Source: Verrucomicrobiota bacterium
Lineage (GTDB): Bacteria; Verrucomicrobiota; Verrucomicrobiia; Opitutales; Puniceicoccaceae
DNA: 64,000 bases
Direction: 5' to 3'
NCBI GenBank assembly: GCA_038744685.1
Contig: JBCDMB010000001.1
Coordinates: 186,001-250,000 of the forward strand
Each line of letters begins with the position of its first letter. Position 1 is the first letter of the stretch. The notes beneath the pieces were generated by a model. That model was not told the DNA's origin. It worked only from the letters and a program-made list of their open reading frames with translations, and did not search any database. The translations under genes and the position numbers were made by a program. Positions 25,747 through 34,511 of the stretch are shown in pieces.

Positions 25747-27544
25747 GAACAGCCCTTTTAACGTGTTGCCGCCATTTATAGGAGGCTTTCGCTACGGCCT
25801 GATATTGATTGCGATTTTCGCGTGTTTTGGGGCGATTTTCTTTCGACTGCTTCATCTGCAGGTTTTTGAAAGTGACCGCTATGTTGCTTTTGCGGAAGAG
25901 AGTCGAGACCGCTATGACCGTCTCGTAGCCGCCCGTGGACCCATTGTCGATCGGGCAGGAAATCTACTGGCCTCGACCCGGACCGTTATTGAGTTGGGGG
26001 TTGATCCTCAAGCGCTCGTTCGGGAGGATTTCACGAAGGTCGGAGATTTGGCATCCATTCTTGGCGTGCCACAAGATGAGATTCGGCGGGCATTTGAAAA
26101 GAGAGAGCGAAAAAACCCGCGGACCGGAGAGATCGCTGAGGTGCGATGGGTAAAATTGTCCGATGCAGTTTTTCCGGAAGACTACGAACGGATTCGGGAG
26201 CTCGGCATTCGCGGCGTCTACGGTCACTACGAGAATCAGCGTGTGTATCCTGCAGGTTCAATGGCTGCACATTTGGTGGGATTTGTAGCCGATAACGGTG
26301 AGGCTTACTACGGTGTTGAACAGGCTCTCGATTTCTACCTCGACGGTCAGGATGGTTGGCGAGAATCCGAAAAGGATGGTCGTCGGCGTGAGATGGCGCA
26401 GTTTCGCTTTCGCGAAGTCGCCCCACGGTCGGGTCTGGGCGTCGAGCTTTCTCTCGACCTCGTCTTGCAAACCAAAGTTGAGGAGGAATTGGACGCGATC
26501 ATGGAAGAGTATGCGCCCGATTCGGCCTCGATCATCGTTTCAGACCCGAGAACCGGCGAAATCCTCGCCCTTGGAAATCGTCCCACCTTTGACCCGAACT
26601 ATCACAGCAAATCGGACAAGACCTCATGGAGAAATCGTGCACTTACTACGGTTTATGAGCCGGGTTCTACCTTCAAGATCGTTGCTGCTGCCGGAGCATT
26701 GAATGAAGGACTGGTTGATCCGGAAACCGTTTTTGACTGCAGCGAGTCCCGCGTCGCTTACAACGGGCGAACCGTGCGGATGCCGGCGGACCACAAGACC
26801 TATGAGAGCCTGAGCGTTGAACAGATTGTAGTGAAGTCAAGTAACCGGGGCGCCGCATTACTCGGCATGAGCTTGGGCGACAATCGACTTCATGACTACG
26901 CAAGACGTTTTGGATTTGGAGAGAGGACAGGGCTTCGGCTGGGTTCTGAGTCGAGGGGGATTCTCCATCCTGTTGAAGATTGGGACGGCTTAACCATCTC
27001 CCGTCTACCCATGGGACACGCGGTTTCCGCTACCCCGGTTCAGGTCCACGCGGCGATGGCTACGATTGCTGGGGGAGGGATTAGAAAACCATTGAGGTTG
27101 ATTAGGCGGGTATTTGATGCCGAGGGAGAGACGGTCCTTCAATTTAACTCTGGAGAAGAGAAACGGGTCATTAGTGAGGAAGTAGCTCACACCATGGCGA
27201 GTTTCCTCGAGATGGTTGTAGGTGCGAATGGAACGGCTCGTCGTGCGTTCCTCGATGGATTTCGGGCGGCGGGTAAGACCGGCACCACTCAAATGATCAT
27301 TGATGGACGTTATTCCAACGAACATCACGTGGCGTCTTTTAGTGGATTTCTTCCAGCCAATCAACCGAAGGTGGTCATCACGGTCGTTGTTGAAGATCCA
27401 CAGGTCGATGGAGTTGGCTATGGAGGAGTAGTTGCCGCTCCCGTTTTTCGAAACATCGCAGAAACTGCCTCCCACCATCTTCAAATATTGCCGGATGGAG
27501 TGATCGGGCAGCGAATGATAGCATTGTCAGAAGGGGATCGATGA
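25712..27544 (+). CDS. ftsI: Septal peptidoglycan transpeptidase (class B PBP)
   Basis: A 610-residue protein with a short cytosolic tail, one transmembrane helix (YGLILIAIFACFGAIFFRLL), a PBP-dimer domain and a transpeptidase domain. Active-site motifs are STFK with nucleophile Ser319 (YEPGSTFKIVAAAG), SSN (VVKSSNRGAALLG) and KTGTT (AAGKTGTTQM). No PASTA domains. It cross-links peptidoglycan at the septum. The start is uncertain: ATG 25712 is chosen, but ATG 25673 and GTG 25763 are also in frame. The stop overlaps the murE start (ATGA at 27541-27544). Confidence 0.94.
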   Translation: MVRPSKWQPTNENSPFNVLPPFIGGFRYGLILIAIFACFGAIFFRLLHLQVFESDRYVAFAEESRDRYDRLVAARGPIVDRAGNLLASTRTVIELGVDPQALVREDFTKVGDLASILGVPQDEIRRAFEKRERKNPRTGEIAEVRWVKLSDAVFPEDYERIRELGIRGVYGHYENQRVYPAGSMAAHLVGFVADNGEAYYGVEQALDFYLDGQDGWRESEKDGRRREMAQFRFREVAPRSGLGVELSLDLVLQTKVEEELDAIMEEYAPDSASIIVSDPRTGEILALGNRPTFDPNYHSKSDKTSWRNRALTTVYEPGSTFKIVAAAGALNEGLVDPETVFDCSESRVAYNGRTVRMPADHKTYESLSVEQIVVKSSNRGAALLGMSLGDNRLHDYARRFGFGERTGLRLGSESRGILHPVEDWDGLTISRLPMGHAVSATPVQVHAAMATIAGGGIRKPLRLIRRVFDAEGETVLQFNSGEEKRVISEEVAHTMASFLEMVVGANGTARRAFLDGFRAAGKTGTTQMIIDGRYSNEHHVASFSGFLPANQPKVVITVVVEDPQVDGVGYGGVVAAPVFRNIAETASHHLQILPDGVIGQRMIALSEGDR

Positions 27545-29127
27545 GGCTCCCTGATCTCCAGATCAGCACTCTGATCGAGAATCGCTTTTGGTCTCCTTCG
27601 GTCGTTCCCTACGCTGGAGGGGGCGGTAGCTCGTTGCCTGAAGTTCGTCTTCTCAGCGAGCTGGTGGGTGGCTTTCCTTTGGTCGCACAAAAAGGATCAA
27701 TGGAACAAGAGGTTCAGTCCATCATCACCGATAGTCGAAGAGTAGTTCCCAAGAGTTTGTTTTTTGCCCGAAAGGGTCTGAGGACAGATGGTCGTCTTTT
27801 TGTCGAGGAAGCGATCGATCGTGGCGCAGTCGGCATTGTTTCGGAGGATCCACCAGGGTCCCATGCTGGCGTGACGTTCCTCCAGGTGGCGTCGGTTCCT
27901 GAAGCACTCGCTTCGATGTCTGGAGAATTTTACGGTTGGCCGGATCGAAAGTTGCAGACAGTTGGCGTGACTGGCACGAACGGGAAAACGACGGTTTCCT
28001 GGTTGGCGCGTGAGCTGATGGCGGCAGACGGAGCGAAATGTGGGCTGATCGGTACGATCCACTACGATCTCGGTGGTAGGACAGTTCCGTCTTACAAGAC
28101 TACGCCGGAGTCAGTAGACACGTTTTCTTTGATGAGTCAGATGATTGGCGCTGACTGTAAGTCAATGGTCATGGAGGTGAGCTCTCACGGGATCGACCAG
28201 AAAAGGGTTCAAGGGATTGATTTTGACATAGCCGTATTTCTCAACCTGACGCAGGACCACCTGGATTACCATTACAGCATGGAGGAGTACTACCAGGTGA
28301 AAAAGCGACTCTTCGACGGTGGGATCGGGACCAAACCCAAACTGTCGATCATTAACCAGGACGACGAATATGGACAACGTCTCCTGAGAGAAGTCGGAGA
28401 GTCGAGCAGTGTCCGCACCTTTGGGCTTGGACCGCAGGCAGACTACCGGGCGGAGGCGATAAGGTTTTCTCGGAGTGGTGTTTCCTTCCGATTGATTACC
28501 CCCAGCTGCACACTCAATCTCAAAGCGAAGCTGGCGGGTCGGTTTAACCTTCTGAATATTTTGGCAGCGGTCGCCATTGCTGAAGAGAGTAGCTGTGATA
28601 TCGAAAAGTCGACTGCGCTTCTCAAGTCATTTTCAGGTGTGCCAGGTCGACTGGAGAGGATCGACGAGAAGCAGGGTTTCGAAGTCTTCGTAGATTACGC
28701 CCATACCGATGATGCTCTTCGGTCCACTCTGGAGGTGTTGCGAGAGATCACCCCGGGTAGAATACATTTGGTTTTTGGGTGTGGAGGAGACCGTGATCGT
28801 ACAAAGAGACCGTTGATGATGCACGTTGCCCAGACTTTTGGAGACTACTGTTGGGTCACAGCCGACAATCCACGATCCGAACCGTTGGAAAGGATTTTTC
28901 AGGATATGAAGCGAGGGGTTAGCAAACCCGATCAGGTGGAGTTCATTGAGGACCGGAGGATGGCGATCAGTATGGCATTTGACGCCGCCAAACCCGAGGA
29001 CACCGTCCTTATCGCTGGAAAGGGTCACGAGCCCTTTATGGAATTTGCAGATACGATTGTTCCCTTCGATGATCGGCAGGTGGCGCGAGAATTGGTTCGA
29101 ATCAAGAGGCACAAACCCCAAGGCTGA
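27541..29127 (+). CDS. murE: UDP-N-acetylmuramoyl-L-alanyl-D-glutamate--2,6-diaminopimelate ligase
   Basis: A 528-residue cytosolic ATP-dependent ligase adding the third peptide residue. The P-loop is GVTGTNGKTTVSWLA; other blocks are SIITDSRRVVPKSLFFA, KTTPESVDTFSLM, VMEVSSHGIDQKRV, FLNLTQDHLDYHYSMEEY, FVDYAHTDDALRSTL and LVFGCGGDRDRTKRPLM. The amino-acid selectivity motif is DNPR (TADNPRSEP), which in the family predicts meso-diaminopimelate rather than lysine. The N-terminus is about 35 residues longer than usual, with a GGGGS-like stretch. ATG overlaps the ftsI stop. Confidence 0.95.
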   Translation: MRLPDLQISTLIENRFWSPSVVPYAGGGGSSLPEVRLLSELVGGFPLVAQKGSMEQEVQSIITDSRRVVPKSLFFARKGLRTDGRLFVEEAIDRGAVGIVSEDPPGSHAGVTFLQVASVPEALASMSGEFYGWPDRKLQTVGVTGTNGKTTVSWLARELMAADGAKCGLIGTIHYDLGGRTVPSYKTTPESVDTFSLMSQMIGADCKSMVMEVSSHGIDQKRVQGIDFDIAVFLNLTQDHLDYHYSMEEYYQVKKRLFDGGIGTKPKLSIINQDDEYGQRLLREVGESSSVRTFGLGPQADYRAEAIRFSRSGVSFRLITPSCTLNLKAKLAGRFNLLNILAAVAIAEESSCDIEKSTALLKSFSGVPGRLERIDEKQGFEVFVDYAHTDDALRSTLEVLREITPGRIHLVFGCGGDRDRTKRPLMMHVAQTFGDYCWVTADNPRSEPLERIFQDMKRGVSKPDQVEFIEDRRMAISMAFDAAKPEDTVLIAGKGHEPFMEFADTIVPFDDRQVARELVRIKRHKPQG

Positions 29128-29134
29128 CGGTCCG

Positions 29135-30538
29135 ATGGAGAGCGTTCTGAAAGAGGGAGAAGTAGTCTTTCGCCGACCCTTCTTCGACGAACAGCTGAGC
29201 GCGGAATGGATCAACGATGCTGATTTTGCCGGAGCGACTGGATTCGCTATCGATTCACGAAAAATTTCGGCAGGAGAGATTTTCGTGGCCTTGAAGACGG
29301 CGAACAGAGATGGCCATGACTATTTAGTGGACGCCCTTTCGAGGAATGCCTCCGCGGCCCTCGTTGAGCATCCTCGGGAAGAGGTCGATCTTCCCCAGAT
29401 CGTGGTCGAGAGCACAGAGGCTGCTCTACAAACACTTGGTTCTGCCTGGAGGAAGGAATGGGGTGGTCGTGTGATTGCAGTAACAGGCAGTTGTGGTAAG
29501 ACATCGACCAAAGAGGTTCTCGGTTTACTTCTCGGGGAAGAGGATACCTTTGTTACGCCGGGCAATTTGAATAACTACCTCGGAGTTCCCCTTAGTGAGC
29601 TGCAACTGCGAACCAAGCACAAGCGCGCGGTCTTGGAAGCGGGAATCAATGAGCCTGGCGAAATGGCAAACCTCGCCAGGATGATCGATCCTCAGGTGGC
29701 GGTAGTCACTACGATTGGCCCCGCCCATTTGGAGAAACTCGGCTCCTTGGAAAGGATCGCCGAGGAAAAAGCCCACTTGCCGTTACGGGCGAGCGAAAGA
29801 GTATTTCTGGGGCCTGCGTGCTCGGAATACGGAGCGTTTACAGAAGCAGGATTTTCGGATCCACACTGGCTTCTTCCGGTTGCTCGGACGATTATTCATC
29901 CCCCGGAGGGAGAGCTTTGGCGCTACAACGTGGTTTCAGATTTGGAGACCGGACAGAAGACCGTGCGGATTCGAAATCAAGTTGTCGTGGAATTTCCACT
30001 ACCGGAGGTAACCGCCGGGATGGTTGAGAACATTTGCCTCGCACTGACTGTAGTCTTGCGGGAAGGGGTGTCTCTCGAGAAGGCGCTGAAACGTTTGGAG
30101 AATTGGTCCCCTGCTCGCCAGCGAGGTGAAGTGATCGAAGTCGGTGGTCGAACGGTTTATGCCGATCACTACAACGCAAACCCGGCCTCGTTTGCTGACG
30201 CGGTGACGTTCTTCCACAACCGATTTGAGGGGCAGACGAAAGTTTGGATACTTGGTGGAATGGAGGAGCTGGGAGAGGAGAGCCCGGCATGGCACCGCCA
30301 ACTCGCAACCGCGCTTCCGGTAGAAGAAGGGGATCGGGTGTTTTTGGTAGGTGAGGCTACGAAAGAAATGATCTCCACGGTGGAACGCAGCTTAGGCAGT
30401 GAAGCTGTTCTGCAAGTCAACGCAGTCGAAGAAATTCTGGACAAGGTCAAAAGAACGGAAGGGATCATATTTCTGAAAGGAAGCAGAAAATTTCGGCTAG
30501 AAAAGGTTCTTGAGAGCCTGGCTGAAGACGTGAGCTAG
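29135..30538 (+). CDS. murF: UDP-N-acetylmuramoyl-tripeptide--D-alanyl-D-alanine ligase
   Basis: A 467-residue Mur ligase attaching D-Ala-D-Ala. Blocks: ATGFAIDSRKISAGEIFVAL, VIAVTGSCGKTSTKEVL (P-loop), GNLNNYLGVPLSEL, EAGINEPGEMANLARMIDP, TTIGPAHLEKLGSLERIAEE and YADHYNANPASF. The start is ATG 29135, 7 bp after murE; the longer frame beginning at 28946 lies inside murE and is spurious. This is the last gene of the local dcw cluster: mraY, murD, ftsW, murG, murC and ftsZ do not follow, and the next gene is on the opposite strand. Confidence 0.95.
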   Translation: MESVLKEGEVVFRRPFFDEQLSAEWINDADFAGATGFAIDSRKISAGEIFVALKTANRDGHDYLVDALSRNASAALVEHPREEVDLPQIVVESTEAALQTLGSAWRKEWGGRVIAVTGSCGKTSTKEVLGLLLGEEDTFVTPGNLNNYLGVPLSELQLRTKHKRAVLEAGINEPGEMANLARMIDPQVAVVTTIGPAHLEKLGSLERIAEEKAHLPLRASERVFLGPACSEYGAFTEAGFSDPHWLLPVARTIIHPPEGELWRYNVVSDLETGQKTVRIRNQVVVEFPLPEVTAGMVENICLALTVVLREGVSLEKALKRLENWSPARQRGEVIEVGGRTVYADHYNANPASFADAVTFFHNRFEGQTKVWILGGMEELGEESPAWHRQLATALPVEEGDRVFLVGEATKEMISTVERSLGSEAVLQVNAVEEILDKVKRTEGIIFLKGSRKFRLEKVLESLAEDVS

Positions 30539-30668
30539 ATGGGGCTTTCAGGGTAGGGCCTGTATCAGATCTCATGCGAAGAAGCAGAGGTTTTCACTAT
30601 CAATCCATTGCATCTCTTTCTGCACTCGGTCTGCTTCGTGAAAACAACGTTTTTGCTCAAACCAACCT

Positions 30669-31424
30669 TCAGACAAGCGTTGCGACGGTAACTGCAAACC
30701 ACGGGTGCTCTTCAAATTCTTTCCAGTAAAAGGGGTCTACCACTGAGTAGGCGACCGGGCCGATGAGTGTTTCGGGCCATTCCACGGACTTGAATCCTGC
30801 ATTCTCAAGCTCTTCCGTAATGGTTTCCGGGGTCCACATGGTGTTTTCCGCGCTCACGGTGTTGTCCTCTCCGTAGCGGATAGTCCAGCGGACGCGGGCC
30901 CCATCACCGTAGGGTCCGGAATGGGTGAAGGTCGCGTTGTCCTTTGCAAAGTTCTCGGGATAATGGAAGAGCGAATCAAAGTTACTCCCCATGTGAACGA
31001 AGCGTCCGCCAGGCTTGAGGATCGCTGCGAGTGAGCGACACATCGCCCGCAAATGGTCGCGGGATACCGCGTAGTCCAAGAGCCACTGCGCCGTGGCAAC
31101 GTCGAATTGCCCCAACGAGTCGATAGATGCGGCAAGCTCTCCTCCATCGGCGACTTCGTAGCGAATGCCAAGGTGGGTTTCCTGCTCCTTCGCTCGGGCG
31201 AGTTTGACCATCTCTTCCGAAATATCGATTCCGACCACTTCCCTTGCTCCCATGAGGGCCAATGGTCGCGTAAAGTATCCGTCACCGCAGGCAACATCGA
31301 TTACCCTTTTGCCTTGGAGCGAACCTAGCGCTGTGAACAGAGCATACGGCTCGGCGTACTGTTTCCAACGCACCGCTTTGGTCTGCAAGTAATCTTCCCC
31401 AATGTCGTCGTATTGCGTCCCCAT
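30669..31424 (-). CDS. Class I SAM-dependent methyltransferase
   Basis: A 251-residue methyltransferase. The SAM-binding motif I is VIDVACGDGYFTRPLALMGA, followed by VVGIDISEEMVKLARAKE and later KPGGRFVHMGSNFDSLFHYP. The N-terminus YDDIGEDYLQTKAV is of the UbiE/toxin-A-biosynthesis kind. The acceptor cannot be predicted. It is convergent with murF across a 130-bp gap without a clear terminator, and no partner gene is next to it. Start ATG 31424. Confidence 0.85.
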   Translation of the reverse strand: MGTQYDDIGEDYLQTKAVRWKQYAEPYALFTALGSLQGKRVIDVACGDGYFTRPLALMGAREVVGIDISEEMVKLARAKEQETHLGIRYEVADGGELAASIDSLGQFDVATAQWLLDYAVSRDHLRAMCRSLAAILKPGGRFVHMGSNFDSLFHYPENFAKDNATFTHSGPYGDGARVRWTIRYGEDNTVSAENTMWTPETITEELENAGFKSVEWPETLIGPVAYSVVDPFYWKEFEEHPWFAVTVATLV

Positions 31425-31602
31425 GGAACGACAGTAATCGAATGCGGTAGACGATGGCGAGTGGAATACTCCTCTCTCCGCTGTCGAACTTGGGAGATTA
31501 GTGAAGGTAGGGCTTGCCAGAGCGAATAGATCAGTGGACGGAAGCCTGCTATTTCGGAGCGGTGTTTGAATCCCTATCCAAAAGCAGGTTTTCGTTCAAT
31601 TT

Positions 31603-33330
31603 CTACTTGCCGTGAGATACCCTGGCGGAACCAAAATTTTCGGTCCGAATGGAGGAAGTCTTCTTAGTCCCATAGACTTTCCCCGACGGAACTCCAATTT
31701 CCCGTAGTCTCTTTCCGGCGTAGATATTTCGTTCAATTTCTTCCAAGGGAACGCCTTTGGTCTCGGGGAGGAACTTGATCGCGAGGGCAAGGCCGACCAC
31801 GGTGAAGCAGGCGTAGATGAGCGTTGTGGTTGTCATACCAAGGTCCTGCTTCATGACTGGAAAAAGTTGGCTTACGAAGTAATCGACCAGCCAATTCGCC
31901 GCGACGGCGATGGACATGCCGATTCCCCGGAAGCGAATGGGAAAGATCTCAGAAATGATCAGCCACGCAAGCGGACCGGCACTGATCGCAAAGAAGATGA
32001 TGTAGAGAAGAATGCTGGTGAAGATGAGGTAGGTCGTGAGGCCGGGCACCGTTCCCTGTGGAACGGCATTGGATTGATTTGAGGCACTCGCAGCGTCCGT
32101 CGCAGAGCTGGAAACTTCTTGGTTTGCGTTCGGGGCTCCCGTTTGCTGGACGGTCTGCACGGAAGATGTCTGGGAATGGACTTCGCTTGAGGGGGCTGGT
32201 CCGGCCGCCTGTGCCCGCTGGACTTCGTAGACGTGGAAGAGGTAGGCCTGGACACAGAGCATTACGACGATCCCGCTGACCCCTATGATCATCAGTTTCC
32301 TTCTGCCTAGACGATCGACGAGGAGAATGGAAACAACCGTCGCAATCAAATTGACAACCCCCATTGCGACCTGAGCCCACATGCTGGCTGCATTGCTGAA
32401 GCCGCCTTCTATGAAAATCTCAGGACCGTAATACATGTCTGAATTGATCCCAGTCGATTGCTGGAAGAACTGGAGGAAGAAGCCAAGAACGACTACCGGT
32501 AAAATCAGCCTTCCAAAAACGGCTCGGAGGGTGCCAGTTTCAGTGTTTTGGGTAGCCTCATGGATTTCTCCAAACGTTTTCCGAGCGTCATTCCTACCCA
32601 TCATACGGGTAAGAATTTCGTATCCTTTGTGAAGCATCCCAGTCTCAATCAGCCACCGTGGGCTATCCGGCATCTTCAGCATTCCAAAAAGAAAGAGAAG
32701 AGCGGGCGCTAGGCCGCAGGCGATCATAACTCTCCAGTTGAGATCGTTGCTGGGGATGAACGTATCGACCACGACGCCTACGATGAAAGAGACGAGGATA
32801 CCGACTACGATTGAAAGCTGGTACATGAACAGAATTCTTCCCCGCGATTCCGGAGGGGAAACTTCAGCCATATACATCGGGGTAATCACTGCAGAATTTC
32901 CTACCGCGAAACCCATCAGGAGCCTCGCAGCGACGAATACCCAGAAGCCAGGCGCAAGTGAGGCTACTGAAATTCCAAGAATGAAAAGGAACGCATTGAG
33001 GAGGAGCCCCTTTCGTCTTCCCAAAAGATTGGAAACTTTTCCGCCGAGAATTGCCCCAAATAGAGCTCCCAGCGGAACGCAGGCAACCCAAAGGCCCATG
33101 AGGAAAGGCTCCTCCGTGATTGAGAAATGCGCGTTTACTGCTCCGCCGCACGCGGCAGCGATTGAGGCATCAAATCCAAAAAGGACACCGGACATCGCCG
33201 CCACGATTCCGACGATGAAGCCACTGATCGGTTTCAGGACTCTTTTCTCAAAGTCGGTTTCCGCCTGCGCGAGAACTTGATGGATGGATTTGGGTAGGGA
33301 GGATGAGGTAGCAGAAGCTTCTTCAGTCAT
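31603..33330 (-). CDS. Sugar porter (major facilitator superfamily) with a long low-complexity loop
   Basis: A 575-residue 12-helix transporter of the MFS sugar porter family in the inner membrane. Family signatures: GRRKG after TM2, YMAEVSPPESRGRI, DSPRWLIETG, the QQSTGINSDMYYGPEIF motif in TM7, DRLGRRKL, and PETKGVPLEEIERN at the end. The sugar and coupling ion are not determinable, although proton symport is usual. Unusually, the loop between TM9 and TM10 (about residues 350-425) is expanded by some 70 residues of Ser/Ala/Gln/Asn-rich sequence (SSVQTVQQTGAPNANQ; SATDAASASNQSNAV). Start ATG 33330. It stands alone. Confidence 0.93.
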   Translation of the reverse strand: MTEEASATSSSLPKSIHQVLAQAETDFEKRVLKPISGFIVGIVAAMSGVLFGFDASIAAACGGAVNAHFSITEEPFLMGLWVACVPLGALFGAILGGKVSNLLGRRKGLLLNAFLFILGISVASLAPGFWVFVAARLLMGFAVGNSAVITPMYMAEVSPPESRGRILFMYQLSIVVGILVSFIVGVVVDTFIPSNDLNWRVMIACGLAPALLFLFGMLKMPDSPRWLIETGMLHKGYEILTRMMGRNDARKTFGEIHEATQNTETGTLRAVFGRLILPVVVLGFFLQFFQQSTGINSDMYYGPEIFIEGGFSNAASMWAQVAMGVVNLIATVVSILLVDRLGRRKLMIIGVSGIVVMLCVQAYLFHVYEVQRAQAAGPAPSSEVHSQTSSVQTVQQTGAPNANQEVSSSATDAASASNQSNAVPQGTVPGLTTYLIFTSILLYIIFFAISAGPLAWLIISEIFPIRFRGIGMSIAVAANWLVDYFVSQLFPVMKQDLGMTTTTLIYACFTVVGLALAIKFLPETKGVPLEEIERNIYAGKRLREIGVPSGKVYGTKKTSSIRTENFGSARVSHGK

Positions 33331-33710
33331 GGGAGAGATGGGATGGGGGAGTCATCTCTGAAAGGGGTTTTTCAGCAGATGAGTGGAAGTTAGAGGACTT
33401 TACAGTTTTTTGCGAATCGAAAATCAGACTCTCCAAATGTGGAGGGTGTGATTAAAAATGCGGGGTATCGGGCTAATTCCACCGATGCGGACTGGAGCCC
33501 GCGCTCCTCAAGACCATCACGATGGAGCGCGGACTTGAGTCCGCACCAGTGGAGTAGTGTGTTTTCCGTACTACCCCGTGGCTCTTATTGCACCCAAGAA
33601 TGGGATTCAGCTCTGTCCTAGCTTGAGAATGGCGGGAGCGAAGAAGGGTGCAGGTTCTTCCTGTAGTTGCTTCCGGAATAGATTTCCGAGGCTACAGTCA
33701 CCTTCACCAC
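33331..33710. other. Intergenic region of 380 bp between sugar porter and DNA methyltransferase
   Basis: No convincing coding frame. It holds the inverted repeat listed separately at 33484-33547. The rest shows neither a clear terminator nor a promoter. Confidence 0.6.
33484..33547. repeat. Inverted repeat with 24-bp arms made of nested palindromes
   Basis: The arms 33484-33507 and 33524-33547 match at 20 of 24 positions when one is reverse-complemented, with a 16-bp spacer. The right arm contains the nearly perfect palindrome GCGGACTTGAGTCCGC preceded by TGGAG; the left arm has GCGGACTGGAGCCCGC. This is the layout of REP/BIME-like elements. It fits the family of TGGAG-led hairpins seen elsewhere in this window. 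Confidence 0.65.
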
Positions 33711-34511
33711 TTATTGCTCGGTCTTCTTCACACGCTTTCGAATCACCTCGCAATAGTCGGGATCTTTTTCGATTCCGGCCCATTTTCGGCCATGCTTTTC
33801 CGCTGCTGCTGCCGTGGTGCCGCTTCCTAAAAAGGGATCGAGGATCCAGTCGCCGATAGAGGAACTTGAGAGGACGAGTGCCTCGATAAGAGCGATCGGT
33901 TTTTGGGTCGGGTGTCCCACCTTTTCCTTTGATTGTCCTTTGAGTGACGGGAATCGAAGAATATTGGTTGCGTACTTTCCTTTGCGGAGGTGCTCCATGC
34001 GCGCCTCAGGATCCTTGTATCTTTTATCAGCGGCGTATTTGCGAATCGTCTCCTTATTGTAAGGGATGCGGACGGCGTCTTTGTTGAAATAAACGTGGCT
34101 AGAGGACGTTTTCTTCAGAGCAAGAATCATCTCAAACTGTGGAGTGAAAGAGTCCCGCCGTTCATTGTAGCCGACTGCACGGTCCCACACTATCAGATCA
34201 TGAAATGCGAAGCGCTGACTAAGCTCGGCGCAAACCGATAGGAAGATGTGTTCCCGTTTTCCGGGTTGTCCAAAAATATAGAAAATCCCGTCTTCAGAGA
34301 GGTGGTTGAATGCCTTTTCCACCCAGCCGATTATCCATGTCAGATACTCTTCTTGGCTCGCCCATTGGTTGTCCCATCCTTCATCCGTCTGCACCTGAAA
34401 ATAAGGTGGGTCGGCGATGATGGTCTGAAATGACGAGGACGGTGGGTTCTTCAACCCGGCGCTTACATCGCCCTCGTAGAGATATCCACGACTACAGGGC
34501 TGCCAGGTCAT
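33711..34511 (-). CDS. Solitary site-specific DNA adenine methyltransferase (N6, beta-type order)
   Basis: A 266-residue DNA methyltransferase. The catalytic motif IV is IIADPPYFQV (DPPY, typical of N6-adenine enzymes) near residue 30; the SAM-binding motif lies C-terminal, as WILDPFLGSGTTAAAAEKHG with GIEKD. This IV-then-I order is the beta class. HPTQKP before it is also standard. No restriction endonuclease is adjacent, so it is an orphan enzyme, possibly regulatory like CcrM. The start ATG 34511 overlaps the stop of the MBL gene (ATGA at 34508-34511); the longer frame to 34652 lies inside that gene. Confidence 0.9.
   Translation of the reverse strand: MTWQPCSRGYLYEGDVSAGLKNPPSSSFQTIIADPPYFQVQTDEGWDNQWASQEEYLTWIIGWVEKAFNHLSEDGIFYIFGQPGKREHIFLSVCAELSQRFAFHDLIVWDRAVGYNERRDSFTPQFEMILALKKTSSSHVYFNKDAVRIPYNKETIRKYAADKRYKDPEARMEHLRKGKYATNILRFPSLKGQSKEKVGHPTQKPIALIEALVLSSSSIGDWILDPFLGSGTTAAAAEKHGRKWAGIEKDPDYCEVIRKRVKKTEQ

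Noticed and set aside
28946-29134. Upstream extension of the murF frame
   Set aside because: Lies inside murE with no conserved residues; ATG 29135 gives a normal murF.
30539-30668. GAAGCAGA/TCTGCTTC inverted pair downstream of murF as a terminator
   Set aside because: The loop would be about 40 bases and no T-run follows; not a standard terminator.
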